Of a stretch of 38,348 nt of DNA, positions 25,101 through 32,292 are shown piece after piece (position 1 is the stretch's first letter; each line of letters starts with the position of its first letter). A model generated the notes under the pieces. The model was not told where the DNA came from. It made no database searches and saw nothing but the letters and a program-made list of their open reading frames with translations. This stretch comes from Campylobacter taeniopygiae (GTDB lineage: Bacteria > Campylobacterota > Campylobacteria > Campylobacterales > Campylobacteraceae). The stretch spans positions 1 to 38,348 of the forward strand of contig NZ_NXLY01000015.1 in NCBI RefSeq assembly GCF_005406225.1, given 5' to 3'. The position numbers were made by a program, and so were the translations under genes.

Positions 25101-27960
25101 AGAGCATTTAGAACTTCCAAATTTCAATGCCAATATCAAACTCAAAAAACACCAAAAAAATGCTATATATAGGGCTATTCAAGAAAATAGTATCATTTTT
25201 GATCACCAAGTAGGTGCTGGTAAAACTTTGGTAGCAATTTGTTCTGTAATGGAACAAAAAAGAATGGGGCTTTTAAATAAACCTTTAATTGTTGTGCCAA
25301 ATCACCTAGCTAGACAATGGAATGATGAATTCTATCACGCTTATGCAAATGCAAATATTTTAGTTGCTACAAATGATGATTTAAAAAAAGATAATAGAGA
25401 AAAGTTTTTTTCAAAAATTGCTACAAATAATTATGATGCTATTATTATGACACACTCTCAATTTAAGCTAATCCCTGCACCTTATGAAATTATTAAAAAG
25501 CAATATGAAGCAGATATTCGTATTTTAGAAAAAACTTTAGAAAAAAAACAAGATGATAAAAATACTATGCGATACTCTGTCAAAGAATTAGAAAAACGCA
25601 TCGAAAATTTTAAAGTAAAACTTGGAGATTTACAAACAACGCATAAAAAATCTAAAGCGATTGATTTTTCAGAATTAGGAATTGATGCTTTAATCATTGA
25701 TGAAGCACACGAATTTAAAAATTTACTTATTACAACTTCAATGGGAGATATAAGTGGTCTTGGAAATTTAAAAGGCTCTCAAAAAGCTTATGATCTTTAT
25801 TGCAAAACACAATATATTCACGAGCAAGATAAAAAGCTTTACTTCTTAACAGGAACACCTATTAGTAATTCAATTACAGAACTTTTTACCTTACAAAGAT
25901 ACATACAACCAAATGTATTAAAAGAAAAGGGAATAGAAAGCTTTGACTCTTGGGCTTCCACTTTTGGAGAAATTACAAACGCTTGGGAGCTTGATAGTTC
26001 TGGAATTAATTATAAAGTAGTAGCAAGATTTAATAAATTTAAAAATGTTCCTGAACTTTCTACTATGTATAAAAGTGTAGCTGATATTATAACAAACAAT
26101 GATATTATGAAATATCAAAAAGATTTCGTGCCAAAACTTTATAATGATAAACCTATTAATATTGTTGCTCCAAGAAGTGAAGCAATAGCAGAATTTATAG
26201 GTATTCAAGATGAAAATGGGAATTGGAATAAAGGCTCTATAGTATGGAGAATGGAAAATCAACAAGAAGATATTGCTAGAAATAATTTACTTGCTTGCAC
26301 CACAGACGCTAGAAAAGCTGGACTAGATTTTAGATTAATTGATCCTCATTGTGATGATTACGCAGATTCTAAAATCAATAAACTTATTGAAAATGTCTAT
26401 AGTGAGTATAATGCTTGGAATGATGATAAAGGCACACAATTAATATTTTGCGATTTGTCTACTCCAAAACAACATTCTCAAAAAATTTCTTTAAATAACA
26501 ACGATACTACTACAATATTAAAATTAGAAAAGGAAGAAGAATTTGTCAATATTAATGAAACAATAGAACAAACAGAAGAAGAAAATAACAAAAGTCTTGA
26601 TGAAATTTTAGCAGAACAAGCTAAATTTGACGTTTATACTGATATTTTAAAAAAGCTTGTTTCTAAAGGTATTCCACAAAATGAAATTCGTTTTATTCAC
26701 GATGCAAAAACAGATTTACAAAAAGGACAACTTTTTGCAGATATGAATTCAGGAAAAGCTAGAATTTTAATTGGATCAACACAAAAAATGGGTGCTGGAA
26801 CAAATGTGCAAAAAAGAATTGTAGCTTTACACCATTTAGATTGTCCTTGGCGTCCTAGTGATTTAGAACAAAGAAGCGGTAGAGTTATCAGACAAGGCAA
26901 CGAACTCTTTATGAGAGATCCACAAAACTTTAGAGTAAAAGAGTTTAGATATGCAACTGAAAGAACCTATGATGCTAGAATGTGGCAAGTCATTGAAAGC
27001 AAAGCAAGATCTATAGAGCAATTTAGAAAAGCTGGTGCTGATGTAAGAACTCTAGAGGATATTACAAGTGGTGCAGCAGATGCTGCTGAAATGAAAGCGG
27101 AAGCTACAGGTAATCCTCTCATTTTATTACAGGTGCAATTAAATAGTGATCTAAGACAAGAAGAAATGCTTTATAGTGGCTATAAAAGACAAATACACAA
27201 TAATGAAGAAAGTCTTAGAGATAATCTTTCAGAGATTGAACTGCTAAAAAAAGATATAATCAAAATGAAAACTTTAAATACAATAATCAAAGAAAATAAT
27301 AGCGAACACTTTCAGGGGAAATATTATGTCAATGATAATGAAAACGTTTTCACAGAAGATTTTATTATTTTTAAAGACGACACTAGCGATTTAAATAAAA
27401 ATAGACAAGAAAAACTTATAAAAAATTTTGAAGAAACCATTAAAATGATAGCAAATGACTATCAACAAGAATATAAAATTTTAGAGTATAAAGGACTAAT
27501 TATTAGTGGTGAAAAAACTGGATTAGATACCATAAATTTTTATGTTTCAACTCCCGATGGTAAAACAATAATGGAACCTGAAAATATGATCTATGAAAGA
27601 GACAAGAAAACTTTTTTTAAATTGGAAAATTTAGTCAGTTTTGGTGGTTTTATAAAAAAATTAAACAATTTTTATAATAATTTAGAAAAATTTAGCCAAT
27701 TTAATCAAAATAAGATAGAAAGCCTCGAAAAAGAAATCGCAGAATTAAAAAGTATTACAGGAGATAACACTCCAAAATACAAAAGAAAAGATTATTTAGA
27801 GGCATTAAGAGAAGATAATCGCATTGTTATGGATGAAATAAAAAAAATGAGCATACAAAAAGATTATAAAAGCGATTTTATACCAAAATCTGCAAAGATT
27901 TTAGAAGATTTAAATAAAAACAATAATATTCAGAAAGAATATGATATTAAAATTAATTAG
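22138..27960 (+). CDS. Giant adenine methyltransferase-helicase fusion
   Basis: A 1940-residue protein of the methylase/SNF2-helicase type found on many conjugative elements (OrfQ of Helicobacter elements is comparable). Residues 1-195 are Ser/Asn/Glu/Arg-rich and look disordered. An N6-adenine methyltransferase domain follows, with EPSAGIGSF and GNPPFGQ (377-383). The helicase has Walker A VGAGKT (1025-1030), DEAH (1188-1191), FLTGTPISNS and motif VI QRSGRVIRQGN from 1578. The last 400 residues are coiled coil. ATG 22138 has AAGGA upstream; a TTG at 22108 is less likely. Its role may be protection from restriction or aid in DNA establishment. The start region overlaps another likely gene. 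Confidence 0.9.
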   Translation: MSKKTKRQIEDEKDYGGRSLFDLIELEFSQGEENEQQNRELSEHREVTDNIERTSISSNTPSVDRQENSTIQLDNTREMGRVLSEHNQESRNVRSNDTSIATNTNGISNLGEQRSRQEERTGANRYGDTSRRANKSQSIHSDRTPNLFSFISRNDDERQGTDAARSYNQQSVLETAARNDGYERRSLKSGQKLDFVSDDEIYLGSLKDRFQKNLQAIKLSKTIEQENRYATKQEQEILNKFSGWGGIPQAFDHQNKEWEKEFKELISTLDYAEYEKAKTSTLDAFYTPKIIIDTIYQGLNQLGFNNDDHTKEIFEPSAGIGSFLSYAKNYSDKYHFTCVELDTISANILKHLHPNQTIYNKAFQHHLFDKPYDAFIGNPPFGQKKILDLNDPTLNKTSVHNYFIGNAIKNLKEDGIAAFVVSSYFLDSKNSTIRNFIAEQATFLGAVRLPNNAFKKRANTEVTTDIIFFKKGKDLNIDKSWLESVEYYDDRFDEAEKRGMHPDVFNDFRINEYFKNNPQNILGKMNIKSSQYGYSLECLDDGRDLKIALENFTKTLPKNIYKYQETKIKLSYYRIDRESPEYEKYSKTLSKLKDGNYFEYNNEIYMKIGSDDELVFSKPVLNEHDTRRIKKLIALRDQFNTLIEYEKNESSDLLVENQRKYLNKLYDEFVAKEGYLNRDANKKAFREDVEANKILALEKNYSSGISKSVALKEGIDPIAPSATKADIFFKRTINAQKEIKISTPKEALIASINEYGRIDLKFLETNLNQPLEETLKSLEQDKLIFKDHKNPANYVLAEKYLSGNVKAKHKEVKKLVEDGFNEFVNNLESLEQVLPKDLKAVDISISLGTTWIPIKYYKQFIEETLQITPKDYDLFLMEKTGEWSLKGFGYSLSSYIRSEYATERIGCFDLLEHGLLRKPIRIYDKKLDPSGKEIRELNPKETAIANSKLENLKNEFIEWIYKDYDRRTDLENIYNERFNTNIEPQYNGEHLELPNFNANIKLKKHQKNAIYRAIQENSIIFDHQVGAGKTLVAICSVMEQKRMGLLNKPLIVVPNHLARQWNDEFYHAYANANILVATNDDLKKDNREKFFSKIATNNYDAIIMTHSQFKLIPAPYEIIKKQYEADIRILEKTLEKKQDDKNTMRYSVKELEKRIENFKVKLGDLQTTHKKSKAIDFSELGIDALIIDEAHEFKNLLITTSMGDISGLGNLKGSQKAYDLYCKTQYIHEQDKKLYFLTGTPISNSITELFTLQRYIQPNVLKEKGIESFDSWASTFGEITNAWELDSSGINYKVVARFNKFKNVPELSTMYKSVADIITNNDIMKYQKDFVPKLYNDKPINIVAPRSEAIAEFIGIQDENGNWNKGSIVWRMENQQEDIARNNLLACTTDARKAGLDFRLIDPHCDDYADSKINKLIENVYSEYNAWNDDKGTQLIFCDLSTPKQHSQKISLNNNDTTTILKLEKEEEFVNINETIEQTEEENNKSLDEILAEQAKFDVYTDILKKLVSKGIPQNEIRFIHDAKTDLQKGQLFADMNSGKARILIGSTQKMGAGTNVQKRIVALHHLDCPWRPSDLEQRSGRVIRQGNELFMRDPQNFRVKEFRYATERTYDARMWQVIESKARSIEQFRKAGADVRTLEDITSGAADAAEMKAEATGNPLILLQVQLNSDLRQEEMLYSGYKRQIHNNEESLRDNLSEIELLKKDIIKMKTLNTIIKENNSEHFQGKYYVNDNENVFTEDFIIFKDDTSDLNKNRQEKLIKNFEETIKMIANDYQQEYKILEYKGLIISGEKTGLDTINFYVSTPDGKTIMEPENMIYERDKKTFFKLENLVSFGGFIKKLNNFYNNLEKFSQFNQNKIESLEKEIAELKSITGDNTPKYKRKDYLEALREDNRIVMDEIKKMSIQKDYKSDFIPKSAKILEDLNKNNNIQKEYDIKIN
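22238..22717 (+). CDS. Candidate overprinted gene inside the methyltransferase-helicase gene
   Basis: A 159-residue ORF lies in the +1 frame relative to the large gene. AAGGAG (22226-22231) is placed exactly six bases before its ATG. The product looks like a real folded protein, with amphipathic helices and balanced hydrophobics (FHQIHQAWIDKKIPQYSLII, LERWAEFYPNTIKNLGMSDL, then a Met/Gln/Glu-rich helix). The large gene, over the same bases, encodes a low-complexity disordered stretch. The ORF ends just before the methyltransferase core begins. Family unknown. It could still be chance, since the region is AT/purine-rich, but length, Shine-Dalgarno and composition all favour a real gene. Confidence 0.6.
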   Translation: MSNKIENYPNIEKLQTILNELAFHQIHQAWIDKKIPQYSLIILERWAEFYPNTIKNLGMSDLMTLALPQTQMELAILESKEADKKREQGLTDMEILAEEQINLNQYIAIEPQIYSPLFQEMMMKDKEQMLQEATINNQYWKLQQEMMDMKEEASNLGKN

Positions 27961-27981
27961 CAAAAGGTAATTACCTTTTGC
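27960..27981. terminator. Bidirectional terminator between convergent genes
   Basis: A perfect 22-base palindrome (GCAAAAGGTAA at 27960-27970, TTACCTTTTGC at 27971-27981) followed by TTTAATAAA. It lies between the methyltransferase-helicase (plus) and the membrane gene (minus), so it can serve both. Confidence 0.7.
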
Positions 27982-28014
27982 TTTAATAAATAAACAGCTA
28001 AACAAAATATAAAC

Positions 28015-28473
28015 TTATTTCTTGCTTGAATGGTATAATTCTTTAATATTTTCATTTATTGCTTCTTCTTTTTTTGCTTTTTCTTCTTGTTCTTCCTTAT
28101 TTTTATTTTCAAAGTATTTTAGATAATTTAAACACGTCTCGCCTGTATAATTATCTCTATAGCAAATTCCAAAACCTAAATTAGTCATAAAAGTTCTAGC
28201 AAGGCTATTATTTGGAATTTTTAAATTATCTAAATAAGCTGAATTTGGTTCTTCTGCTTTCAAACAACAAACTATTATTACAATAAAGATTAATAATGCA
28301 GTAAAGGTTGGAATTATTATTGCCATTTTCTTTCGTATCTCTATGTTTTTATTTTTTATTAAAAAGTGATTCAATAAAGCCATAAGCAAAAATATAAAAA
28401 TTCCAACTAATGCAACTAATGCAACTAATGCCAAAATATTAAAATCCAATATCGCATAATATAAATTTTCCAT
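28015..28473 (-). CDS. Hypothetical membrane protein downstream of the relaxase
   Basis: A 152-residue protein with two membrane helices (about 8-38 and 48-70). A soluble tail follows with a possible disulfide pair (GICYRDNYTGETCLNYL) and a Lys/Glu-rich C-terminus. The first helix contains an ALVALVALV run from three copies of a 9-bp tandem repeat. AAGGAATATAAAAA precedes the ATG. It follows the relaxase gene on the same strand by about 20 bases, so it belongs to the mobilisation unit. Not recognised. Confidence 0.65.
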   Translation of the reverse strand: MENLYYAILDFNILALVALVALVGIFIFLLMALLNHFLIKNKNIEIRKKMAIIIPTFTALLIFIVIIVCCLKAEEPNSAYLDNLKIPNNSLARTFMTNLGFGICYRDNYTGETCLNYLKYFENKNKEEQEEKAKKEEAINENIKELYHSSKK

Positions 28474-28491
28474 TTTTTATATTCCTTTCTC

Positions 28492-28761
28492 TTATAAATT
28501 ACTCATCTCTTGTAATCTTATTATTCCTAGCACTTGTCCATCGCAAGATATTATCGGCTCTTCTTCGCTCTCCTTGCTGTAGCTGATTGAGTGCATTGAT
28601 GTGCAAAAGCATTTGAGTTCGTTTTGTGTTAAAAACCATAGGCTGTTTGGACAATACTCGCATAGAGTTTCTTTCTTGGGCAACTTCTCTTCGGATAATT
28701 GATTTATTACCGAGCTCTTGTAAGACTCTCTGTCTATATTGTTTTGTATAATCTCTCTCAT
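28492..28761 (-). CDS. Candidate overprinted Cys-rich gene overlapping the relaxase C-terminus
   Basis: An 89-residue ORF in another frame of the same strand as the relaxase, covering its last 88 codons and ending seven bases beyond. AAGGA (28769-28773 on the other strand) sits seven bases before the ATG. The product has LCEYCPNSLWFLTQNELKCF with CFCTSMHSISYSK and SCDGQVLGIIRLQEM. The Cys pattern CxxC...CxC...C is typical of small zinc-binding proteins. The relaxase frame over the same bases is Arg/Gln/Asn-rich and probably disordered. A real gene here is likely; the family is not named. Confidence 0.6.
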   Translation of the reverse strand: MREIIQNNIDRESYKSSVINQLSEEKLPKKETLCEYCPNSLWFLTQNELKCFCTSMHSISYSKESEEEPIISCDGQVLGIIRLQEMSNL

Positions 28762-29887
28762 TATTTATTCCTTTATCTTGTATAATTTTATATTTTTTTG
28801 TTGTTTTGGCTTTGTTGATCTGCTTTAAATCTTTCTCTCTACCTATTACTGATACGTCCCAAATAGGTTTTTTAAGTATTTTAGAAACTTCTTGCCATTT
28901 ATTATTTATTTTAACTTTTTTTCTGATTTCATAATCTTCTTGTCCTACTATTTTAAATCTTGCATATTCACCCCTTAAAACTTTATTTTCTTTTATAACC
29001 CTTTCTAAATCTTGCCCCCAAATTGTAGTTATTCCTTTTTTGGTTTTATAACTTACATAATAACTTTTTTTAGCATTTTTATCTGTGCTAAATTGATAAT
29101 TCGCTTCTCCAAAATCCATAATCTGATAGTAATGCATTTTTATTTTTGGAGTTTGATTAAGTTTATTATTTGTATTTAATTTGACTGAAAATTCTTGATT
29201 TATTTCCGCTTCTCTTTGCTTTTTGCTTGTAGCTTTTGCTTCAACTCCTAACTCATTTAATGCTTTTGCAAATTCTGATCTTAAATTTGCTAAATCTGCT
29301 TTTTTTGGATTAATTCTTTTACCATTTTTATCTGCGACTTTCAAACAAATATGACAATGTGGATTATCTGTATCTGCGTGAAAAGCAAGGACAAAAAAAT
29401 TATTTGGATACGATTTTTTTAAAGCAATAATTGCAGCTTGTTGTAATTTTTCTTTCGGTGTTGTAGAATGTTCTTTCATAGAAAAAACCATATTAATAGT
29501 ATGTCTTTTTTCTTTAGCACCTTCTTTATATAATGGAATAGGAGCTCCTTCATTTTTAAAAATTCTTTTGACTTCTAAAATCTCATCTTTACCTATATAT
29601 TTATCAAAATCACTGGTTATTAATTCTACATTTCCATCACGAGAAATATAATCGAGATGTTTTGAAAGTGCTTGAGAGTTTTTAGAACCTGAAGTAATTT
29701 TTACAACAACTTCTGTATTTTTTCTAAACATATTTTTACTAACAAGCTTACCTGTTTTTACATCTTTAGTATATTTATTTTTATTTTTATTGATATAATT
29801 TAGTGGTAATTTTGAAGCATTTTCTATTTTAGTAAAAACTTTTTTAGCAATTATTTCGTCATCAAATATTTTAACGCTACGCGACAT
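28499..29887 (-). CDS. MOBP-type relaxase
   Basis: A 462-residue relaxase that should nick oriT and stay attached to the 5' end of the transferred strand. Motif I is SKHLDYISRDG with Tyr80 as candidate nucleophile. Motif III is FHADTDNPHCHI with His170, His177 and His179 for metal binding, preceded by RHTINMVFSMKE. Residues after about 230 are basic and less ordered, with no helicase or primase domain. The size and motifs fit the VirD2/TraI/NikB superfamily. It overlaps the MobC-like gene by one base and lies on the far side of it from oriT. The last part is shared with another ORF. Confidence 0.88.
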   Translation of the reverse strand: MSRSVKIFDDEIIAKKVFTKIENASKLPLNYINKNKNKYTKDVKTGKLVSKNMFRKNTEVVVKITSGSKNSQALSKHLDYISRDGNVELITSDFDKYIGKDEILEVKRIFKNEGAPIPLYKEGAKEKRHTINMVFSMKEHSTTPKEKLQQAAIIALKKSYPNNFFVLAFHADTDNPHCHICLKVADKNGKRINPKKADLANLRSEFAKALNELGVEAKATSKKQREAEINQEFSVKLNTNNKLNQTPKIKMHYYQIMDFGEANYQFSTDKNAKKSYYVSYKTKKGITTIWGQDLERVIKENKVLRGEYARFKIVGQEDYEIRKKVKINNKWQEVSKILKKPIWDVSVIGREKDLKQINKAKTTKKYKIIQDKGINNERDYTKQYRQRVLQELGNKSIIRREVAQERNSMRVLSKQPMVFNTKRTQMLLHINALNQLQQGERRRADNILRWTSARNNKITRDE

Positions 29888-30438
29888 TAAAATCTTTCAT
29901 TATTTTTTTCTATTATAATACCAAGTTTATTAGACAATATATCAATTTTATCTCTAATATTATCGATTGATTTTTTTAAATTATTATCATTTATTTTTAC
30001 AGAATTTCCACTTCTAAGAATTTTTAATAATTGATATATATTTTTACCTATTGTGTTAATTTCTGTTCTTGTTTTTATAAACTCATCTATTTCTATATTA
30101 GTAAAAAGTTTTTCATTTTTTATGGAGTTTAATAACAAAAATTTAGCTTGTTTAGTAATACTTGAAAATCCTGTTTTTTTAGAAATTTCTTTTAAAATAT
30201 TTACTTCATTTTCTGTAAGTTTTAATTTAATTATTTTATTTTCATCGCTTGTATAAAATTTATTTTTAGATATTTCATCATTAATTTTATTTTTTTCATC
30301 TGTATCACAAGAATTAAATTTTTTTAATAAAATAGATATTATTCTACTATATGGTGCATTTGTTTCTGATTTTATATATTCTAAAATTGTTTTATCATCT
30401 TTGCTAACTTTTATGACACAATTATTGTTTTTATTCAT
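29887..30438 (-). CDS. mobC: MobC-like relaxosome accessory protein
   Basis: A 183-residue protein. The middle has a DNA-binding ribbon-helix-helix-like stretch (NKIIKLKLTENEVNILKEIS). The C-terminal half carries the MobC family pattern FIKTRTEINTIGKNIYQLLK, then a helical tail with DKIDILSNKLG. MobC proteins bind oriT and help the relaxase open the strands at nic. It is the first gene of the minus-strand mobilisation unit and begins only 33 bases from the oriT hairpin, as expected. The AAGGAATTGTAA ribosome site is good. Confidence 0.8.
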   Translation of the reverse strand: MNKNNNCVIKVSKDDKTILEYIKSETNAPYSRIISILLKKFNSCDTDEKNKINDEISKNKFYTSDENKIIKLKLTENEVNILKEISKKTGFSSITKQAKFLLLNSIKNEKLFTNIEIDEFIKTRTEINTIGKNIYQLLKILRSGNSVKINDNNLKKSIDNIRDKIDILSNKLGIIIEKNNERF

Positions 30439-30470
30439 TTACAATTCCTTAGTGAGCCTCGCAGAGTTTC

Positions 30471-30522
30471 GCCTTTTATTTTTTAAAAAGGTAACTTTTT
30501 AGGAAATAAAAGGCTATCCTGC
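30471..30522 (+). other. oriT: Origin of transfer (oriT) with IncP-type nic motif
   Basis: A 19-base inverted repeat, 30471-30489 with 30496-30514 (17 of 19 pairs perfect, loop GGTAAC), is followed directly by TATCCTGC at 30515-30522. TATCCTG|C is the known core of IncP/MOBP nic sites, with cleavage between G30521 and C30522 expected. The position beside mobC and the relaxase agrees. The transferred strand would then begin with CAATTATT and run rightwards, making 30.6-34 kb the leading region. Confidence 0.85.
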
Positions 30523-30628
30523 AATTATTAAATTATTCAAATTGATTGGTATTCTACACTATTAAACTTTATAAAATATTAATATTATTTTGTAATAATA
30601 ATATTTACAAAAATTATAAGGAGTTATT

Positions 30629-30910
30629 ATGCTTAAAGAAAGCAAGTTAATAATAGAATTAAAGCGTGAGTATGATGAAAAATTAAAAAAATTACGCCAA
30701 AAAGAAAAAGAAAGTAAAGAGCGTATATATAAAAAACTTTCATCGGCATTGTTAAAAGACTTTGAAGAGAATAAAGATTTTAAAATTGAATTTAGTTTAT
30801 TGATAAAAAAATTTAATTGCAAAAATACTGAAAAAATTTTAGAAATAATAAATAACTTATATGATTTTAATCATAAAAATAATAAAATAAAAACTGCAAA
30901 AAAACAATAA
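30629..30910 (+). CDS. Small helical basic protein next to oriT
   Basis: A 93-residue basic protein. The first 40 residues form a charged coiled-coil-like helix (ELKREYDEKLKKLRQKEKES). The second half, KIEFSLLIKKFNCKNTEKIL, may be a helix-turn-helix-like unit. A strong TAAGGAGTT ribosome site precedes the ATG. It is the first gene to enter a recipient if transfer proceeds from nic as predicted. Its size resembles small mobilisation accessory proteins, but no family is recognised. Confidence 0.62.
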   Translation: MLKESKLIIELKREYDEKLKKLRQKEKESKERIYKKLSSALLKDFEENKDFKIEFSLLIKKFNCKNTEKILEIINNLYDFNHKNNKIKTAKKQ

Positions 30911-30937
30911 AACAAAAAATATTATAAGGGAATAAAA

Positions 30938-31558
30938 ATGGAAAAAAATTATAAAATAAAAGTAACAGATGTAAGCGAACTTAATGAGCATTACAAAGAA
31001 GCTATACAAGAAGGAACTTACGAGGGAGAAGATGTAAATAAGTTTTTTGATACTATAAAAACTTTTGATGTTGCAGAAAGCTTATTGAAAAAAGATTTTT
31101 CAAATCAATATATTAAATTTGATATTATTACTGATAAAGAAAAAATACCATTAAATATAAGACTTGGAGATAAAAATTTTCAAAAAGGTATTGAACATTT
31201 AATTAATATTGGTAGTTCTAAATTAGTTAAAGAAAATATAAATCCAGAAGTAAAAAAAGATCTTAATAATCGGCTTGGTATTTATAAACCAAAAATATAT
31301 GATGAAATGCTAGATGGAACTTTTAAAGCAATAAAAAATTTATCAGAAGTAGCAAATAAAGATGTAGGATTAATGATATTAGAATTTGCAAATTCTTACT
31401 CAGAAACTAGAGAAAAATTTGAAAAAAAACAAATTAATAAAATTGGCAAAAAACCATTTTTTAAAGAAAAAATGAATGAATTTTTCAAAAAAAAACTAAA
31501 TAAAATTTTGCCAGATAGAGAAATTAGCAATGAAAAAACATACTCTCGATCAAGGTAA
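30938..31558 (+). CDS. Hypothetical protein paired with an Abi-like gene
   Basis: A 206-residue soluble protein, not recognised. The N-terminal half has an alpha/beta appearance (YKIKVTDVSELNEHYKEAIQ, then FDIITDKEKIPLNIRLGD). The C-terminal part is helical and strongly basic (KKPFFKEKMNEFFKKKLNKI). AAGGGAATAAAA is a fair ribosome site. The next gene begins three bases after its stop, so the two are co-translated. Such a pairing suggests that it may be the partner of the HEPN-type protein, but that is only inference. Confidence 0.62.
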   Translation: MEKNYKIKVTDVSELNEHYKEAIQEGTYEGEDVNKFFDTIKTFDVAESLLKKDFSNQYIKFDIITDKEKIPLNIRLGDKNFQKGIEHLINIGSSKLVKENINPEVKKDLNNRLGIYKPKIYDEMLDGTFKAIKNLSEVANKDVGLMILEFANSYSETREKFEKKQINKIGKKPFFKEKMNEFFKKKLNKILPDREISNEKTYSRSR

Positions 31559-31561
31559 AAA

Positions 31562-32203
31562 ATGAATTTTGATAATTTACTTTCTAAAACAAGACTATTA
31601 TCTTATAATAATGATATTGTTAAACACTATGACAATCTTAAGCTTGTAGGAAAAATTACTCCAAAAGTTGCTACATTAGAAATTATTCTTAGAAATAAAC
31701 TAGATAATAAACTATCAGAGAAAGATAATGATTGGATAAAAAATTCTAATGATGAAAAAATTAAAAAAGCTAAAGATGAAATTGAATATAGAGAAAAAAA
31801 TAGAAATTTATCTCATCATCAATATCTTTCTCGTATGAGCTTAGGAACTATTATTTATCTCATTAAAGAAAATAAATTACAAAACTCTATAATGGATTTA
31901 AAAAATATCAATTTTAGAAATTACAATCAACACAATAGAAATTTCTTTTTTGAAAATGGTATAAAATTACGCTTTAGAAATACGCATAAGGTTGATATTG
32001 TTCTTAGCTTATTGCAAAATCTGAGAAATAGAAGTTATCATTGGGAAAATATTCTAAAAACAACAGAAAAAAATGGAAAACATTATCCAAGATTAACAAC
32101 AAAGATTGAAAACACTCATATAGGAGTAGATCCGCAAAAAATAGATTTATTCTTAAGTGATTTAATTAAAACATTTAACGAAGAAATTTTGGAATATTGT
32201 TAA
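31562..32203 (+). CDS. Abi-like HEPN-domain protein
   Basis: A 213-residue protein with the layout of Abi_2/Abi-like proteins: an N-terminal PKVATLEIILRNKLDNKL helix, then HHQYLSRMSLGTIIYLIKE. A C-terminal LQNLRNRSYHWENIL contains the R-x4-H form of the HEPN nuclease motif (Arg155, Asn156, His160), followed by a PRL and helical tail. Abi proteins of this type abort phage infection or act as RNase toxins. The gene follows its unknown partner by three bases and is in the leading region of the plasmid. The HEPN call is by motif; activity is not shown. Confidence 0.72.
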   Translation: MNFDNLLSKTRLLSYNNDIVKHYDNLKLVGKITPKVATLEIILRNKLDNKLSEKDNDWIKNSNDEKIKKAKDEIEYREKNRNLSHHQYLSRMSLGTIIYLIKENKLQNSIMDLKNINFRNYNQHNRNFFFENGIKLRFRNTHKVDIVLSLLQNLRNRSYHWENILKTTEKNGKHYPRLTTKIENTHIGVDPQKIDLFLSDLIKTFNEEILEYC

Positions 32204-32215
32204 GATAAAAAAGAT

Positions 32216-32238
32216 GGGCTACTAGGAAGCCCTTTGAA
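32216..32238 (+). terminator. Weak hairpin after the Abi-like gene
   Basis: GGGCT (32216-32220) pairs with AGCCC (32228-32232) across a seven-base loop, followed by TTTGAATTT. It is GC-rich for this region and ends the leading-region unit. The 89 bases before ATG 32293 otherwise hold no gene. Confidence 0.45.
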
Positions 32239-32292
32239 TTTCGTTTGCAATTATAGCAATAATAATATTAAAGGAAACTAAAAGGATATACA

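Noticed and set aside
25918-26265. 115-codon minus-strand frame opposite the helicase
   Set aside because: It lies antisense to conserved helicase sequence, has no ribosome site, and its Phe/Ile/Tyr-rich product is what reversed AT-rich coding DNA gives.
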